From Terriglobales bacterium (GTDB taxonomy: Bacteria > Acidobacteriota > Terriglobia > Terriglobales > Acidobacteriaceae): a stretch of 64,000 nt of DNA. The stretch lies in assembly GCA_025980765.1 (NCBI GenBank), contig JAICXB010000009.1:21306-85305 (forward strand), in the 5' to 3' direction. This document shows positions 1 to 8,842 of the stretch, piece after piece. The notes under the pieces were generated by a model, which did no database searches, was not told the DNA's origin, and saw only the letters and a program-made list of their open reading frames with translations. Position 1 is the first letter of the stretch. The number at the start of each line of letters is the position of its first letter. The position numbers and the translations under genes were made by a program.

Positions 1-2
1 TC

Positions 3-962
3 TGCTATTACGCATACTCGCCGATGTATCAGGGCGACATGGACGCACGCAAAACATTAATGGCTGGGCGCTGCGGCTTGGCAGTCGATCCAGCGCGGGT
101 CACGCTTAACTCCGGCCAGACGCAGCAGTTCAAAGTAAACGCGCCCACCGCCGATCCGGTGACCTGGACGGCAACGTGCGGAAACGTCGACTCCAATAGC
201 GGTTTCTACACCGCGCCCTCCCAGAGCGGGACGTGTACCGTTCGCGCTACCAGCAACGCCAACCCAAGCCAGTTCGGCGAAGCGACCGTCACCGTCATCG
301 GGTCCAGCGCAAACAAGATCGCGCTGACGTCCAGAAGGTGTCGTACTGAAGCTCAGGCAACCGCAATCTTCACCTTCTCAGATCCGTTCGATATTGCTGC
401 AAAAAATTGTTCGCCGTTCCCGCCGCCTCCTTACACCGTTCCCGCTGTGAATCTCAACGACGCCACCAGCGGGTTCACCTACTCGGCGAACTATATAGAG
501 AGCTTGTCGCCCGTCGAGATCGCAAGCGATTCGATATCGCAGGGCACATTGGACGTCGTGGCGGCTGTTGATCCGCCGGCTATCGTGCCTGGAGGGATGC
601 CCGATACCACGTTCTTAAGGGCAGCTGGGTCGGTGGACGTATTGCTTCAAGTGAAGGATCTAGGACCTTATCAATTGACGGTCAGCGGCAGTTTTTCGAC
701 TGACAACCAGATTTTGTCGTTTTTCAACGGGACTCAGGTTCAGATCTGCACCGGCGTGATTGACTGCCAAGTCTTCAGGCCGAACTTTCAGAGCGAAGCG
801 CTAGGGGGCACCTTCAATTTCTCGCGACGTCTGGGGAGCGGCGGAGCGAATGAGGTCGAGTTCTTCATTGCTGCAGACTCTGGCTTCACCTCAGCACTTG
901 ACCAGCCCAGGCAAGCCAATGCGGAGGCGACGGTGATCTTCTCGATCCAGAGAGTGCAATGA
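3..962 (+). CDS. Ig-like (BIG-type) domain protein, probably 5'-truncated
   Basis: The reading frame is open from the left edge of the window, with the first ATG at 24, so the true N-terminus may lie outside. Residues about 19-92 (from that ATG) form an Ig-like domain of the kind common in acidobacterial secreted proteins: the motif GQTQQF near the start, VTWTA and GFYTAP in the middle and a TVTV strand at the end. The remaining 220 residues are rich in Ser, Thr, Asn and Gly and look like further beta-rich extracellular sequence, with several Cys that could pair. No signal peptide is visible because the start is missing. Role unknown; an exported or cell-surface protein is inferred. The next 190 bases downstream hold no gene except the decayed leader described below. 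Confidence 0.6.
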   Translation, partial: CYYAYSPMYQGDMDARKTLMAGRCGLAVDPARVTLNSGQTQQFKVNAPTADPVTWTATCGNVDSNSGFYTAPSQSGTCTVRATSNANPSQFGEATVTVIGSSANKIALTSRRCRTEAQATAIFTFSDPFDIAAKNCSPFPPPPYTVPAVNLNDATSGFTYSANYIESLSPVEIASDSISQGTLDVVAAVDPPAIVPGGMPDTTFLRAAGSVDVLLQVKDLGPYQLTVSGSFSTDNQILSFFNGTQVQICTGVIDCQVFRPNFQSEALGGTFNFSRRLGSGGANEVEFFIAADSGFTSALDQPRQANAEATVIFSIQRVQ

Positions 963-1079
963 CATACCTTCAGCTGCCCGTGCCCGCCCTCGCAGCTCAG
1001 CGCCTTATTGGCGACAGAGGTATTTAGCTTCTTCAGAGACGAATCTGCACAATATTCTAAAGCTGCGCTCACCCGAAAC

Positions 1080-1360
1080 CCGCATCCAGGACTTCCATCC
1101 CTGGATGCTTAGCAGGAGCTACTCTCTCAACCTCCTGTGCTGCGCAGGGAATGTTAGGAAGCTATTTACGAAACATCTTTGTGTGCAATCTCGACTTCAA
1201 AGTTCTCGGAAGAACAACTGCGATCCGAATTCGCGCAGTTAGCAGCGGTGGAACCCGTTACCATCATGCGCGACAGTTTGCCGGCCAGCAGCGAGGCTTC
1301 TGGTTTGTCGAGATTGCCAGTGGTGAGCAGGACGGCTTTTCGGTAATTTCTACAATTTGA
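1080..1360 (+). pseudogene. Decayed copy of an RRM RNA-binding protein gene with its leader
   Basis: Translation from 1166 starts RNIFVCNLDFKV, which matches the first strand (RNP2) of the intact RRM protein encoded at 12991-13350. An extra C after the GTT codon near 1203 shifts the frame; the next stretch aligns in another frame (SEEQLRSEFAQLAAVEPVTI, then MRD). A missing base near 1273 returns to the first frame, where FAGQQRGFWFVEI matches the RNP1 region FTGQPRGFGFVEM. The frame then ends early at 1360, without the Gly/Arg-rich tail. The GTG start of the intact gene is replaced by TTA. Similarity extends upstream to about 1104 (TGGATGCTTAGCAGGAGC), so the duplication carried the 5' leader. 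The two compensating indels leave one open frame that encodes nonsense in its middle, so I call it a pseudogene. Confidence 0.8.
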
Positions 1361-1460
1361 CCGATCGGGTACTTTGAACCCATGCTCCGTGTCTCGTGTC
1401 TGCGTTTGAAACCTAATTTCCTGAGGCATCAGGCGGGGAGCCAGGCCCATCCAACGCAAC

Positions 1461-1691
1461 ATGGCGGAAAAGGTCAATAAACTCGGGCTGAAGCGCGATT
1501 ACAGCAAGTACCTCTACTTCCTCGACAAGGATGGCAATGTTTGCCAGAAGGCCAAATCGGGCGACGGCAAGACCGAAGTGGTGGTGAAGAACGCGGTTGA
1601 TCGCGACAATCAATTCTTGTACTTCATTGATAAGGATGGCGACGTTTCGCGCTCTCCTCGTGTGACCCGCGGTAAAAATAAGGCAGCATAG
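1461..1691 (+). CDS. Small protein with two YFxDKDG repeats
   Basis: A 76-residue basic protein starting at an ATG. It has two similar blocks: YLYFLDKDGNVCQKAK at about residues 18-33 and FLYFIDKDGDVSRSPR at about 52-67, joined by a Lys/Asp-rich linker. Each block looks like a small beta-hairpin. There is no signal peptide or membrane segment, so it is probably cytoplasmic. It stops 15 bases before the GTG start of the phosphoribosyltransferase-like gene, so the two are likely co-transcribed and perhaps translationally coupled. I do not recognise the family; no function is proposed. Confidence 0.65.
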   Translation: MAEKVNKLGLKRDYSKYLYFLDKDGNVCQKAKSGDGKTEVVVKNAVDRDNQFLYFIDKDGDVSRSPRVTRGKNKAA

Positions 1692-1706
1692 GCGCAGCCC
1701 AAGAAC

Positions 1707-3401
1707 GTGAGCGTAAGCGACAGTTGGAAGCTCCTGGTCTTCCGCGATGGGAAAGTTTTGCGCGACGCGCGCGAGCTGCTGCTCGAATTCCGCCATACTC
1801 TCCAGAGCGTTTGCGAGCTATCAGATTTCGCTTCAGGTCCTGCGCGAGATGCGCTCCTGGAAGCGCTGCTTCGCTGTGGAGAACTGGAATGCGCGCTCGC
1901 CGACGCGGGCGGCGATTCTGCTCAGATCATCTGCATCGCTGCGATCACCGATCGTCTGGCCACGGCCTTACTCTCCGGACAGGCGCCAGAAATTCCCGGA
2001 ATTGCACTCGACAATTTGGAAGAACTCGTTTCTCGCAGCATCGTCGGGGTTTCCCCTCCGGAAGGTTTTTCCTACTACGCGCTGCATCCGCTCGATTGCG
2101 CCGATCTGCTTTCGGAGCTGCAGCTTCGTCCTGCCGCTGCTGCCGTGATCGGCATCCGTTCGATTGGGACAACGCTCAGCGCGGTTGTGCGCGGCTGGTT
2201 TGAATTGCACGGCATTCCGGCGGAACGGATTTGCGTGCGCCCCGACGGGCATCCGTTTGATCGCCGGCTTAACTTAAGCGTCGACGAGCGCTGCTGGATC
2301 CGATCTCAGAGCGGGCGCGGCGCCATGTTCCTGGTTGTCGATGAAGGACCCGGCCTGAGTGGCTCCTCGTTTCTTGCCGTGGGCGAAGCGCTGCTCGAAA
2401 ACGGCGTGGCTCCCGAGCAAATTATTTTTATTCCGAGCTCGGAACCGGACCTCGATGCGCTGCTGGCTCCCCAAGCTGCTGCGCGGTGGAGCAAATTTCG
2501 CACCGTGGCGCTGAAGCCCACACGCCACATTCCGCAGGATGCCCAAGAGGATGTCAGCGCCGGCCGCTGGCGCAATGTGGTATTCCCATGCGCAAGTGAT
2601 TGGCCGGCGAGCTGGATATGGACTGAGCGGAAAAAGTACTTGTCGGGAAGCCGAGACCATCTCTTCCGCTTCGACGGCTTGGGGCATTATGGGACAGCGG
2701 TGCGCCGCCGTTCCCAATTGCTCGCAGAATACGGTTGGGGACCAGCGGCCGAAGCCGCCGGAAGCGGCTTCACCGCATTTCCCTGGCTGGATTCTAACGG
2801 CGTGGCACAACAGCTTTTGCCTGTGAAGTTAGCCCCCGCCAGGGTTAGCCAGAAAGAGATCCTGCAGGCTGCGCAATACTGTGCCTTCCGCGCAGAGCAT
2901 TTCCAAACCGAAGTTCAAGATCAAAGTGCGCTCGAGCATATGGCGCGTACCAATCTGGAGCGCGCGATGGGCATACATTTGCCCAAGGATTTTCAACTAC
3001 CAATCGAGCGAGCAGTGATTGCGGATGCACGCGTGATGCCTTACGAGTGGATGGTCAGAGATGGCCGTCTGCTCAAAAGCGACGCCTCCTGCCATGGTGA
3101 CGATCATTTTTTCCCTGGCCCAACCGACATCGCATGGGATTTGGCCGGACTGATTGTGGAATGGGGTCTGGATGGAGATGGCAGTCGCGTTGTTCTCGAC
3201 GAATACTCGCGAATTGCACGGGACAATGCCTCGCCTCGTCTCCCTAACTACCTGGTTGCATATTGCGCGTTCCGACTGGGGTTTTCCGTGAGCGCAGCGC
3301 AGTCAATCACAGATTCGGCGGAGCAGCAACGATTCGCGAAAGAAGCGCGGAAGTATCGAGAAAAACTGGGCAATTTACTGCACACATCAACAGCAGCGTG
3401 A
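1707..3401 (+). CDS. Phosphoribosyltransferase-like / kinase-like fusion protein
   Basis: A 564-residue protein with a GTG start 15 bases after the preceding small gene. Residues about 147-163 (VIGIRSIGTTLSAVVRG) and 208-221 (FLVVDEGPGLSGSS) are the two signatures of a type I phosphoribosyltransferase fold: the acidic residues plus the Gly-Ser loop form the PRPP-binding site in known members. The C-terminal part is unlike a plain PRTase. It carries HGDDHFFPGP at about 463-472 followed by TDIAWDLAG, which resembles the catalytic loop and the metal-binding region of aminoglycoside-phosphotransferase-like kinases. No signal peptide is seen, so it is cytosolic. Similar PRTase-like domains occur in tellurite-resistance and nucleoside-modification gene sets, but no such partner is near. 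Substrate unknown. Confidence 0.65.
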   Translation: MSVSDSWKLLVFRDGKVLRDARELLLEFRHTLQSVCELSDFASGPARDALLEALLRCGELECALADAGGDSAQIICIAAITDRLATALLSGQAPEIPGIALDNLEELVSRSIVGVSPPEGFSYYALHPLDCADLLSELQLRPAAAAVIGIRSIGTTLSAVVRGWFELHGIPAERICVRPDGHPFDRRLNLSVDERCWIRSQSGRGAMFLVVDEGPGLSGSSFLAVGEALLENGVAPEQIIFIPSSEPDLDALLAPQAAARWSKFRTVALKPTRHIPQDAQEDVSAGRWRNVVFPCASDWPASWIWTERKKYLSGSRDHLFRFDGLGHYGTAVRRRSQLLAEYGWGPAAEAAGSGFTAFPWLDSNGVAQQLLPVKLAPARVSQKEILQAAQYCAFRAEHFQTEVQDQSALEHMARTNLERAMGIHLPKDFQLPIERAVIADARVMPYEWMVRDGRLLKSDASCHGDDHFFPGPTDIAWDLAGLIVEWGLDGDGSRVVLDEYSRIARDNASPRLPNYLVAYCAFRLGFSVSAAQSITDSAEQQRFAKEARKYREKLGNLLHTSTAA

Positions 3402-3426
3402 TTCAATCGAAAAACACAAAAATCGA

Positions 3427-3543
3427 TTGAACACGGAGGACACGAAGGGAACGAAGGTAAGAACGAGGAACAAACTTTGCAATCACCGAATGCCCTCGCC
3501 GGCCAATCAAGTCCTCTGTGACCTCCGTGTCCTCCGTGTTCAA
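3427..3543. repeat. Facing cacggagga repeats (17-bp inverted repeat)
   Basis: The spacer between 3402 and 3576 holds repeats of an ACACGGAGG-like unit on the left and its complement on the right. The outer arms, 3427-3443 and 3527-3543, are a perfect 17-bp inverted repeat around an 83-base centre. It separates two convergent genes, so it could act as a terminator-like hairpin, but there is no T-run. Confidence 0.75.
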
Positions 3544-3576
3544 AGGTTTTGACTTGGCCGAATGCTGATTGCTATC

Positions 3577-4749
3577 TCACGAATAGAAATCGGCAATGGC
3601 CGCTACCACCGTTTGCTGCTCATCCTGGGTGATCTCGGCGAACATCGGCAATGAGAGCGCTTCGCGCGCAGCTTGTTCCGTTTTGGGTAAGGAACCTTCA
3701 CCATATCCCAGATAGTCGAAGCAGGGTTGACGGTGAATCGGAATGGGATAGAAGATCTCAGAGCCGATCTGGCGTTCGGTGAGGAATTTGCGCAGCTCGT
3801 CCCGCGCCGCAGCCAGAATGGTGAACTGGTGGTAAATGTGCGAAGCCGGCGGCGAGCTCTGAGGTAAGCGGATGGGGGAATTCGCTCCTGCAAGTCCAGC
3901 CGATTCGAACAGATTGAAGTAAGTGCGGGCGCGCTCCTGGCGCTCGCGGTTCCAGCGCTCCAGGTGCTTCAACTTCACCGAGAGCACGGCCGCCTGGATG
4001 GAATCGAGACGGCTGTTCCAGCCGATCTCTTCATGCAGATATCGCCGCGGCATTCCGTGGTTGCGCAGCAGGCGCACTCGTGCGGCCAGCGCCTCGTCGT
4101 TGCTGGTTACGCATCCGGCGTCGCCGAAAGCGCTGAGGTTCTTGGTGGGATAAAAGCTGAAACAGCCCAGATCGCCCAAAGCACCTGCGCGTCGCCCGCG
4201 CCAGGTAGCGCCGAAAGCCTGAGCGGCGTCCTCGATGATGGCCAGTTTGCGTTGTTTGCCGATGCTGCAGAATTTGTCCATGTCCGCGCACTGTCCAAAT
4301 AAATGCACTGGCATGGTGGCTTTGACGCGCACGCGGTGGTCCAGCATCTGCTCGACCGCCGAAGCATCGAGATTGAACGTTCCCAAATCGATATCGGCAA
4401 AGACCGGACGTGCTCCGACGCGCACGATAGCGCTGGCGGAAGCGAAGAAACTGAAGGCGGTGGTAACCACTTCGTCCCCAGCTCCGATTCCGGCAGCGGC
4501 CAACGCCAGGAACAATGCATCGGTACCCGAGTTGCACCCGATGCAGGCGGACGTGCCCAAGAACTGCGCAGCGGATTTTTCGAACTCCGCAACGGCTTCG
4601 CCGAGGATGAAATGCTGCGAGTCGCAGACTTGCCCAATGGCCGCAAGAATTTCTGCGCGAATGGGCGCGTACTGGCGCGAGAGGTCGAGGAGCGGGACAG
4701 CTTCCCCTGATCGGGTAACCAGGCCTGCCGGAACTGCTTTGGCATTCAC
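3577..4749 (-). CDS. DegT/DnrJ/EryC1/StrS-family PLP aminotransferase
   Basis: A 390-residue fold-type I PLP enzyme of the sugar-aminotransferase family, which transfers an amino group to nucleotide-linked keto-sugars used for surface polysaccharides or glycans. Visible hallmarks: NSGTDAL at 73-79, the PLP-pyridine Asp in IIEDAAQAFG (D174), the Schiff-base lysine in FYPTKNLSAFGD (K203), the RNHGM motif, and the C-terminal FYPIPIHRQPCF stretch typical of the family. Length is normal. No other sugar-nucleotide genes are adjacent, so the exact substrate cannot be inferred. The gene is divergent from the TonB receptor, with about 300 bases between the two starts. Confidence 0.9.
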   Translation of the reverse strand: MNAKAVPAGLVTRSGEAVPLLDLSRQYAPIRAEILAAIGQVCDSQHFILGEAVAEFEKSAAQFLGTSACIGCNSGTDALFLALAAAGIGAGDEVVTTAFSFFASASAIVRVGARPVFADIDLGTFNLDASAVEQMLDHRVRVKATMPVHLFGQCADMDKFCSIGKQRKLAIIEDAAQAFGATWRGRRAGALGDLGCFSFYPTKNLSAFGDAGCVTSNDEALAARVRLLRNHGMPRRYLHEEIGWNSRLDSIQAAVLSVKLKHLERWNRERQERARTYFNLFESAGLAGANSPIRLPQSSPPASHIYHQFTILAAARDELRKFLTERQIGSEIFYPIPIHRQPCFDYLGYGEGSLPKTEQAAREALSLPMFAEITQDEQQTVVAAIADFYS

Positions 4750-5049
4750 AGGACACGAATTCTAGCACTGCCTTGGAGCCGCGAGAGCACTTCCATTTCA
4801 TCCCAAAATGAATTGCCGCAACCTCAAGTAATCGAGCAGCTTATCCTGCTATTCCCGTCAGTTATCCCAAAAATAATAGGATTCATCCCATTTATTCCAA
4901 AAGCAGAATTCCTGGCCTGCCGACCCCTGTGGAATTCTCGTGTAAGTAGCTGGATTTAAAGAAAAATTTACAAATTCTTAACAATGGTCTACCGACTGCA
5001 TTCGGTTTTTGCATCGTTTCCCCCCAGAACTCTCAGGAGAAATCAAAAC
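4750..5049. other. Intergenic region between divergent aminotransferase and TonB receptor
   Basis: Three hundred bases of noticeably A/T-rich sequence without a supportable gene. It must contain the promoters for both divergent genes. A Shine-Dalgarno sequence (CAGGAG) lies just before the receptor start. I see no convincing palindromic operator. Confidence 0.5.
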
Positions 5050-8000
5050 ATGACCAAGAAAACGCTCCTGCGGTTTATCTCGGTCGCCTTCTGCTTCCTT
5101 CTCTTCGGGGTGGCAGTTTGTGCGGCCGATGTAACTGCGCGAATTCGAGGTACGGTTACGGATCCTAGTGGCGCCGTTCTACCGAATGTCGCCCTGACCG
5201 CGACAAATACCCAAACCGGAATAACCTACAATGCCACTTCTCAGGCCAATGGCACCTACGAATTCCTGAATTTACCCGTAGGTACTTACAACCTGTCAGC
5301 CGCTGCTCAGGGATTTCAGAAGTTCTCTGCCACAGGCATCGTTCTCAACATTGACCAGGCTTATGTTGAGCCGGTGAAGATGACGGTTGGTCAAACCACT
5401 GAGACGGTCGAAGTTCAAGCCAACTCGGTGCAGGTGGACACCACCAACATGCAGCTCAGCAACGTGGTGGAAGCGAAGCAGATCGTGGATCTGCCGCTGA
5501 TTACCCGCAACTTCACCCAGCTTGAGCTGATCCAGCCGGGCGTGCAGGCTTCCAATGACCGTTTTGGCACCTTCTCCGCAAACGGTGGGCAGACCCAGCA
5601 GTCGAGCTTCTTGATCAACGGAACCGACACTAACGACCTGCCCCTGAACACGGCGATGTACCTGCCCAGTCCCGATGCTCTCGCCGAATTCAACTTGGTC
5701 ACCAGTTCATTGAATCCGGAGTACGACCGCAACTCCGGCGCCATCGTGAACGCGAGCATCAAGAATGGAACGAACTCGTTCCACGGTGACGCATTCGATT
5801 TTTACCGCGACACCTTCCTGAACACACACAACTTTTTCCAGCTGACAGCTCCTAAGTTCCACCAGAACATCTTCGGTGGCACGCTAGGCGGACCAGTTCT
5901 GAAGGACAAGGTGTTCTTCTTTGGCTCCTATCAGGGGATCCGGGCTGTACAGCCGCAGACAGTGGCCAACAATACGGTTTTCTCGGCCGCTCAACTAAAT
6001 GGACAATTCGGTGGGACGCTGTCGAAGAATGCGATTCCGGGAACTTTGCTTGGTCCGACTGGCTGCCCTGCGGGATCAACCTGGGCGTCGTGCTTCCCCG
6101 CCGGAAACGTGCCGGTATCGGCATTCAATCCGATCTCGCTGGCATTGGTGAAGCAATTCGTTCCTCTCCCAAATGCTTCCGCCAATCAATTTCTCTTCAA
6201 TCCGACAACTAACACCATACAAGACCAGGGTATCGGTCGAATTGACGCCAATGTGACCTCCAAAGATCAGCTTTGGGGAGTTTTGGTATTCCAGCATGCT
6301 CCCTCCAGCGATGTTCTCCCTTTTACCGGCGCAACCCTACCGGGATTTGGGGATACGAGCCGGCGTGAAACCCATCAGTTCACTGCCTCATGGACTCACA
6401 CTTTTAACCCGAATACGTTGAATGAATTCCGTTTGGGTTATTCGCGGTTCAACTTTGACGCAGTGGAGCCCCAGAACCCAGTTCAGCCGTCATCGGTTGG
6501 CTTCGCAATTAATCCGCAAAACAAGACAGGAGCCGGATTGCCGTTGATCAGCGTAACCGGCATGTTTAGTTTGGGATTCAGCAACAACGGGCCCCAACCT
6601 CGCAAAGACCAGACGTATCAGATCACCGACAACTTCTCGAAGATTTTAGGCAGACACTCCTTGAAGTTCGGCTACGAAGGACGTCGATTCAATGTCGACA
6701 ATCCCTTCTTTGGCAACAACAACGGCAATTACGCCTTTGGCGGCACCGGCACCTTCAGCACCGGCAATGCAGGTCTCGATTTTCTACTGGGCAATCCCGA
6801 CAGCTATGGACAGGGCGCCGGTGGCATCATTAACGCCAGGGCCTACGAAAGCTACATCTACGGTCAGGATGTTTGGAAGATGCGTGACAACCTGACCCTG
6901 ACCTACGGTCTGGGTTGGCAGATCGACACTCCGTTCCACAATCGCCAATTCAATGGTCTTGCGGTCAACTGTTTCATTCCGGGACAGCAGTCGACGGTCT
7001 TCGCGACGGCTCCTACCGGCTTCGACTTCCCTGGCGACCCCGGCTGCAATGATGCCGGCGGCGCGAAGACTGCGTGGAAGGACGTGGGACCGCGAATTGG
7101 CTTTGCCTATTCGCCGGATCTCGGGTTCCTTTCAGGCGGCTCATCGCACAAACTCGCGATCCGCGGCGGCTATGGAATCTACTTCAACCGCTCGGAGGAA
7201 GAAACTTCACTGCAAAACCTTGGAGCACCGCCGTTCGGATTGGGATCCGCAGGAGCCAACGATTTCCCGGGCGGTACAGCTCCATCGTTTGCCAATCCAT
7301 ACCAGGACATCAACACGGGAGTCGTATTCGGCAACAAGTTCCCGTTCACCTTCCCCAGTGCTGGAGCGGCAGTGGATTTCGGTCCATTTGAGCCACTGTC
7401 TGTCAGCACTTACAGCCCACATTTCCGTATTCCATACTCGGAAAACTTCAATCTCACCGTTGAACGCGAATTGCCCAGCAGCATGGTCATGCGCCTCAGC
7501 TATGTCGGCTCACTTGGTCGTCACGAGCAGATCGACTATGAGGCCAATCCAATCAGCGCTGCGGGTCAGGCTGCTTGCCTGGCGGATCCGGTTTGCATCA
7601 AGAACAGAAACAACCAATCGGTGCTGTTCCCGACCCACACTGCATTTGCTCCGGGCGATCTGATCGCCAGCGTGGGAACGATCGATACCATTGGTTCCTC
7701 CAACTACAATGCCTTCCAAGCCAGCCTGCAGAAGGGCTTCACCCGTGGGCTGCTGTTCCAGATGAGCTACACCTATGCTCATGCTCTTGATAACGGATCG
7801 AGCTTCGAAAACTCTGGCTTTGGCGGCGCCAACCGCGGCTTCAACCAATTTGTGCCGAGTCTGAACTATGGAGATTCCGCTTTTGATGTGCGGCACCGCC
7901 TAGTATTCAGTCCGGTTTATCAAGTCCCGAATTGGAAAGAGCTGCCGGGACTGCACTGGCTGCCGGACGTTGTCGGCAGGGGCTGGGGCATCTCCGGAAT

Positions 8001-8466
8001 TGAGACTCTGGCAACGGGGTTCCCGATCGATATTCGCACGAGTTCCGGATCTCTGTCTCTGTTCTGCTCGTCAAACTTCCAGTTCTATGCCTGCCCGGAT
8101 ATTCCTAATCAAGTTGCTCCAATCAAGGAACTCGATCCGCGCGTGGGTAAGAACTTCTGGTTTGATCCCAGCAGCTTCTCCAAGGAAGCGATTGGCACCT
8201 TCGGTAACGTTCACCGCAATCCGCTTCATGGACCTGGAATCAACAACACCGACGTAGCTATCAGCAAGGACATCTATTGGCCGGGCAGCGAGAGCAAGTA
8301 CATCGAGCTGCGGCTGGAGAGCTACAACGTGTTCAACCACACCCAGTTCTATAACCCAGCATCGCCCAACAACATCTCGAACAGCATCACCAGCGGGACG
8401 TTTGGTCGTGTGCTTTCGGCTGCACCCGGTCGGCAGTCGCAGCTAGCAATGAAAATCTACTTCTAA
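5050..8466 (+). CDS. TonB-dependent receptor, Oar-like, with carboxypeptidase-regulatory domain
   Basis: The ATG at 5050, preceded by CAGGAG, starts a signal peptide (MTKKTLLRF, hydrophobic core, cleavage near VCAADV), so it is preferred over the upstream in-frame ATG at 4984. The mature protein begins with a carboxypeptidase-regulatory-like domain (RGTVTDPSGAVLPNVALTA, then YEFLNLPVGTYNL), followed by a plug with QSSFLINGTDTNDLP and a long beta-barrel. It ends in Phe (AMKIYF), as usual for outer-membrane barrels. At about 1138 residues it has the length of the Oar-like receptors that are expanded in Acidobacteriota. Likely role: TonB-driven uptake of large substrates such as oligosaccharides, or adhesion. 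No substrate-specific neighbour is present. A strong terminator follows. Confidence 0.92.
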   Translation: MTKKTLLRFISVAFCFLLFGVAVCAADVTARIRGTVTDPSGAVLPNVALTATNTQTGITYNATSQANGTYEFLNLPVGTYNLSAAAQGFQKFSATGIVLNIDQAYVEPVKMTVGQTTETVEVQANSVQVDTTNMQLSNVVEAKQIVDLPLITRNFTQLELIQPGVQASNDRFGTFSANGGQTQQSSFLINGTDTNDLPLNTAMYLPSPDALAEFNLVTSSLNPEYDRNSGAIVNASIKNGTNSFHGDAFDFYRDTFLNTHNFFQLTAPKFHQNIFGGTLGGPVLKDKVFFFGSYQGIRAVQPQTVANNTVFSAAQLNGQFGGTLSKNAIPGTLLGPTGCPAGSTWASCFPAGNVPVSAFNPISLALVKQFVPLPNASANQFLFNPTTNTIQDQGIGRIDANVTSKDQLWGVLVFQHAPSSDVLPFTGATLPGFGDTSRRETHQFTASWTHTFNPNTLNEFRLGYSRFNFDAVEPQNPVQPSSVGFAINPQNKTGAGLPLISVTGMFSLGFSNNGPQPRKDQTYQITDNFSKILGRHSLKFGYEGRRFNVDNPFFGNNNGNYAFGGTGTFSTGNAGLDFLLGNPDSYGQGAGGIINARAYESYIYGQDVWKMRDNLTLTYGLGWQIDTPFHNRQFNGLAVNCFIPGQQSTVFATAPTGFDFPGDPGCNDAGGAKTAWKDVGPRIGFAYSPDLGFLSGGSSHKLAIRGGYGIYFNRSEEETSLQNLGAPPFGLGSAGANDFPGGTAPSFANPYQDINTGVVFGNKFPFTFPSAGAAVDFGPFEPLSVSTYSPHFRIPYSENFNLTVERELPSSMVMRLSYVGSLGRHEQIDYEANPISAAGQAACLADPVCIKNRNNQSVLFPTHTAFAPGDLIASVGTIDTIGSSNYNAFQASLQKGFTRGLLFQMSYTYAHALDNGSSFENSGFGGANRGFNQFVPSLNYGDSAFDVRHRLVFSPVYQVPNWKELPGLHWLPDVVGRGWGISGIETLATGFPIDIRTSSGSLSLFCSSNFQFYACPDIPNQVAPIKELDPRVGKNFWFDPSSFSKEAIGTFGNVHRNPLHGPGINNTDVAISKDIYWPGSESKYIELRLESYNVFNHTQFYNPASPNNISNSITSGTFGRVLSAAPGRQSQLAMKIYF

Positions 8467-8485
8467 CCAGAAGAAGTTCTGGCAG

Positions 8486-8512
8486 GGCACCGTGCAAACG
8501 GTGCCTTTTTTC
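8486..8512 (+). terminator. Rho-independent terminator after the TonB receptor
   Basis: A perfect 8-bp stem GGCACCGT / ACGGTGCC with a 4-base loop (GCAA) is followed directly by six T. It lies 20 bases after the receptor stop codon. Confidence 0.88.
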
Positions 8513-8842
8513 TGCTCGATTGGGGCTACACTTCCAACAGCTCTTGGAGGGAGAACTCGCTGGTCGGACTTTCGGAGAGAAATGAGTGAATCATGAGGTC
8601 GGCTTTGAACATCGGCCTTGAACCCGCTTGAGATTTGGCACAGAATCGAGCCTGAATTCCGCGCGCCCACGTGAACTTTAAGATCGTCGGCAAAAATTCA
8701 TTCAGGTGATCGCGAGCGGCAGCGGGATTCGGACGCTTACCCGGCTGCGCAAGAACTACGGCCCAGGTCGGTGGCGAAAAATGAAAGGTATTACAGTCGT
8801 TCAATTCAGAGCGGCCAAAAAGGAAAGTCGAGCTACATTGGT
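8513..8842. other. Intergenic region without a supported gene
   Basis: About 330 bases. A minus-strand open frame (8526-8882) crosses it but shows no recognisable motif and overlaps the next gene head to head. It should hold the promoter of the small gene that follows. Confidence 0.4.

Noticed and set aside
2274..2810. Minus-strand frame of 178 codons inside the PRTase fusion gene
   Set aside because: Shadow of the plus-strand gene; no motif.
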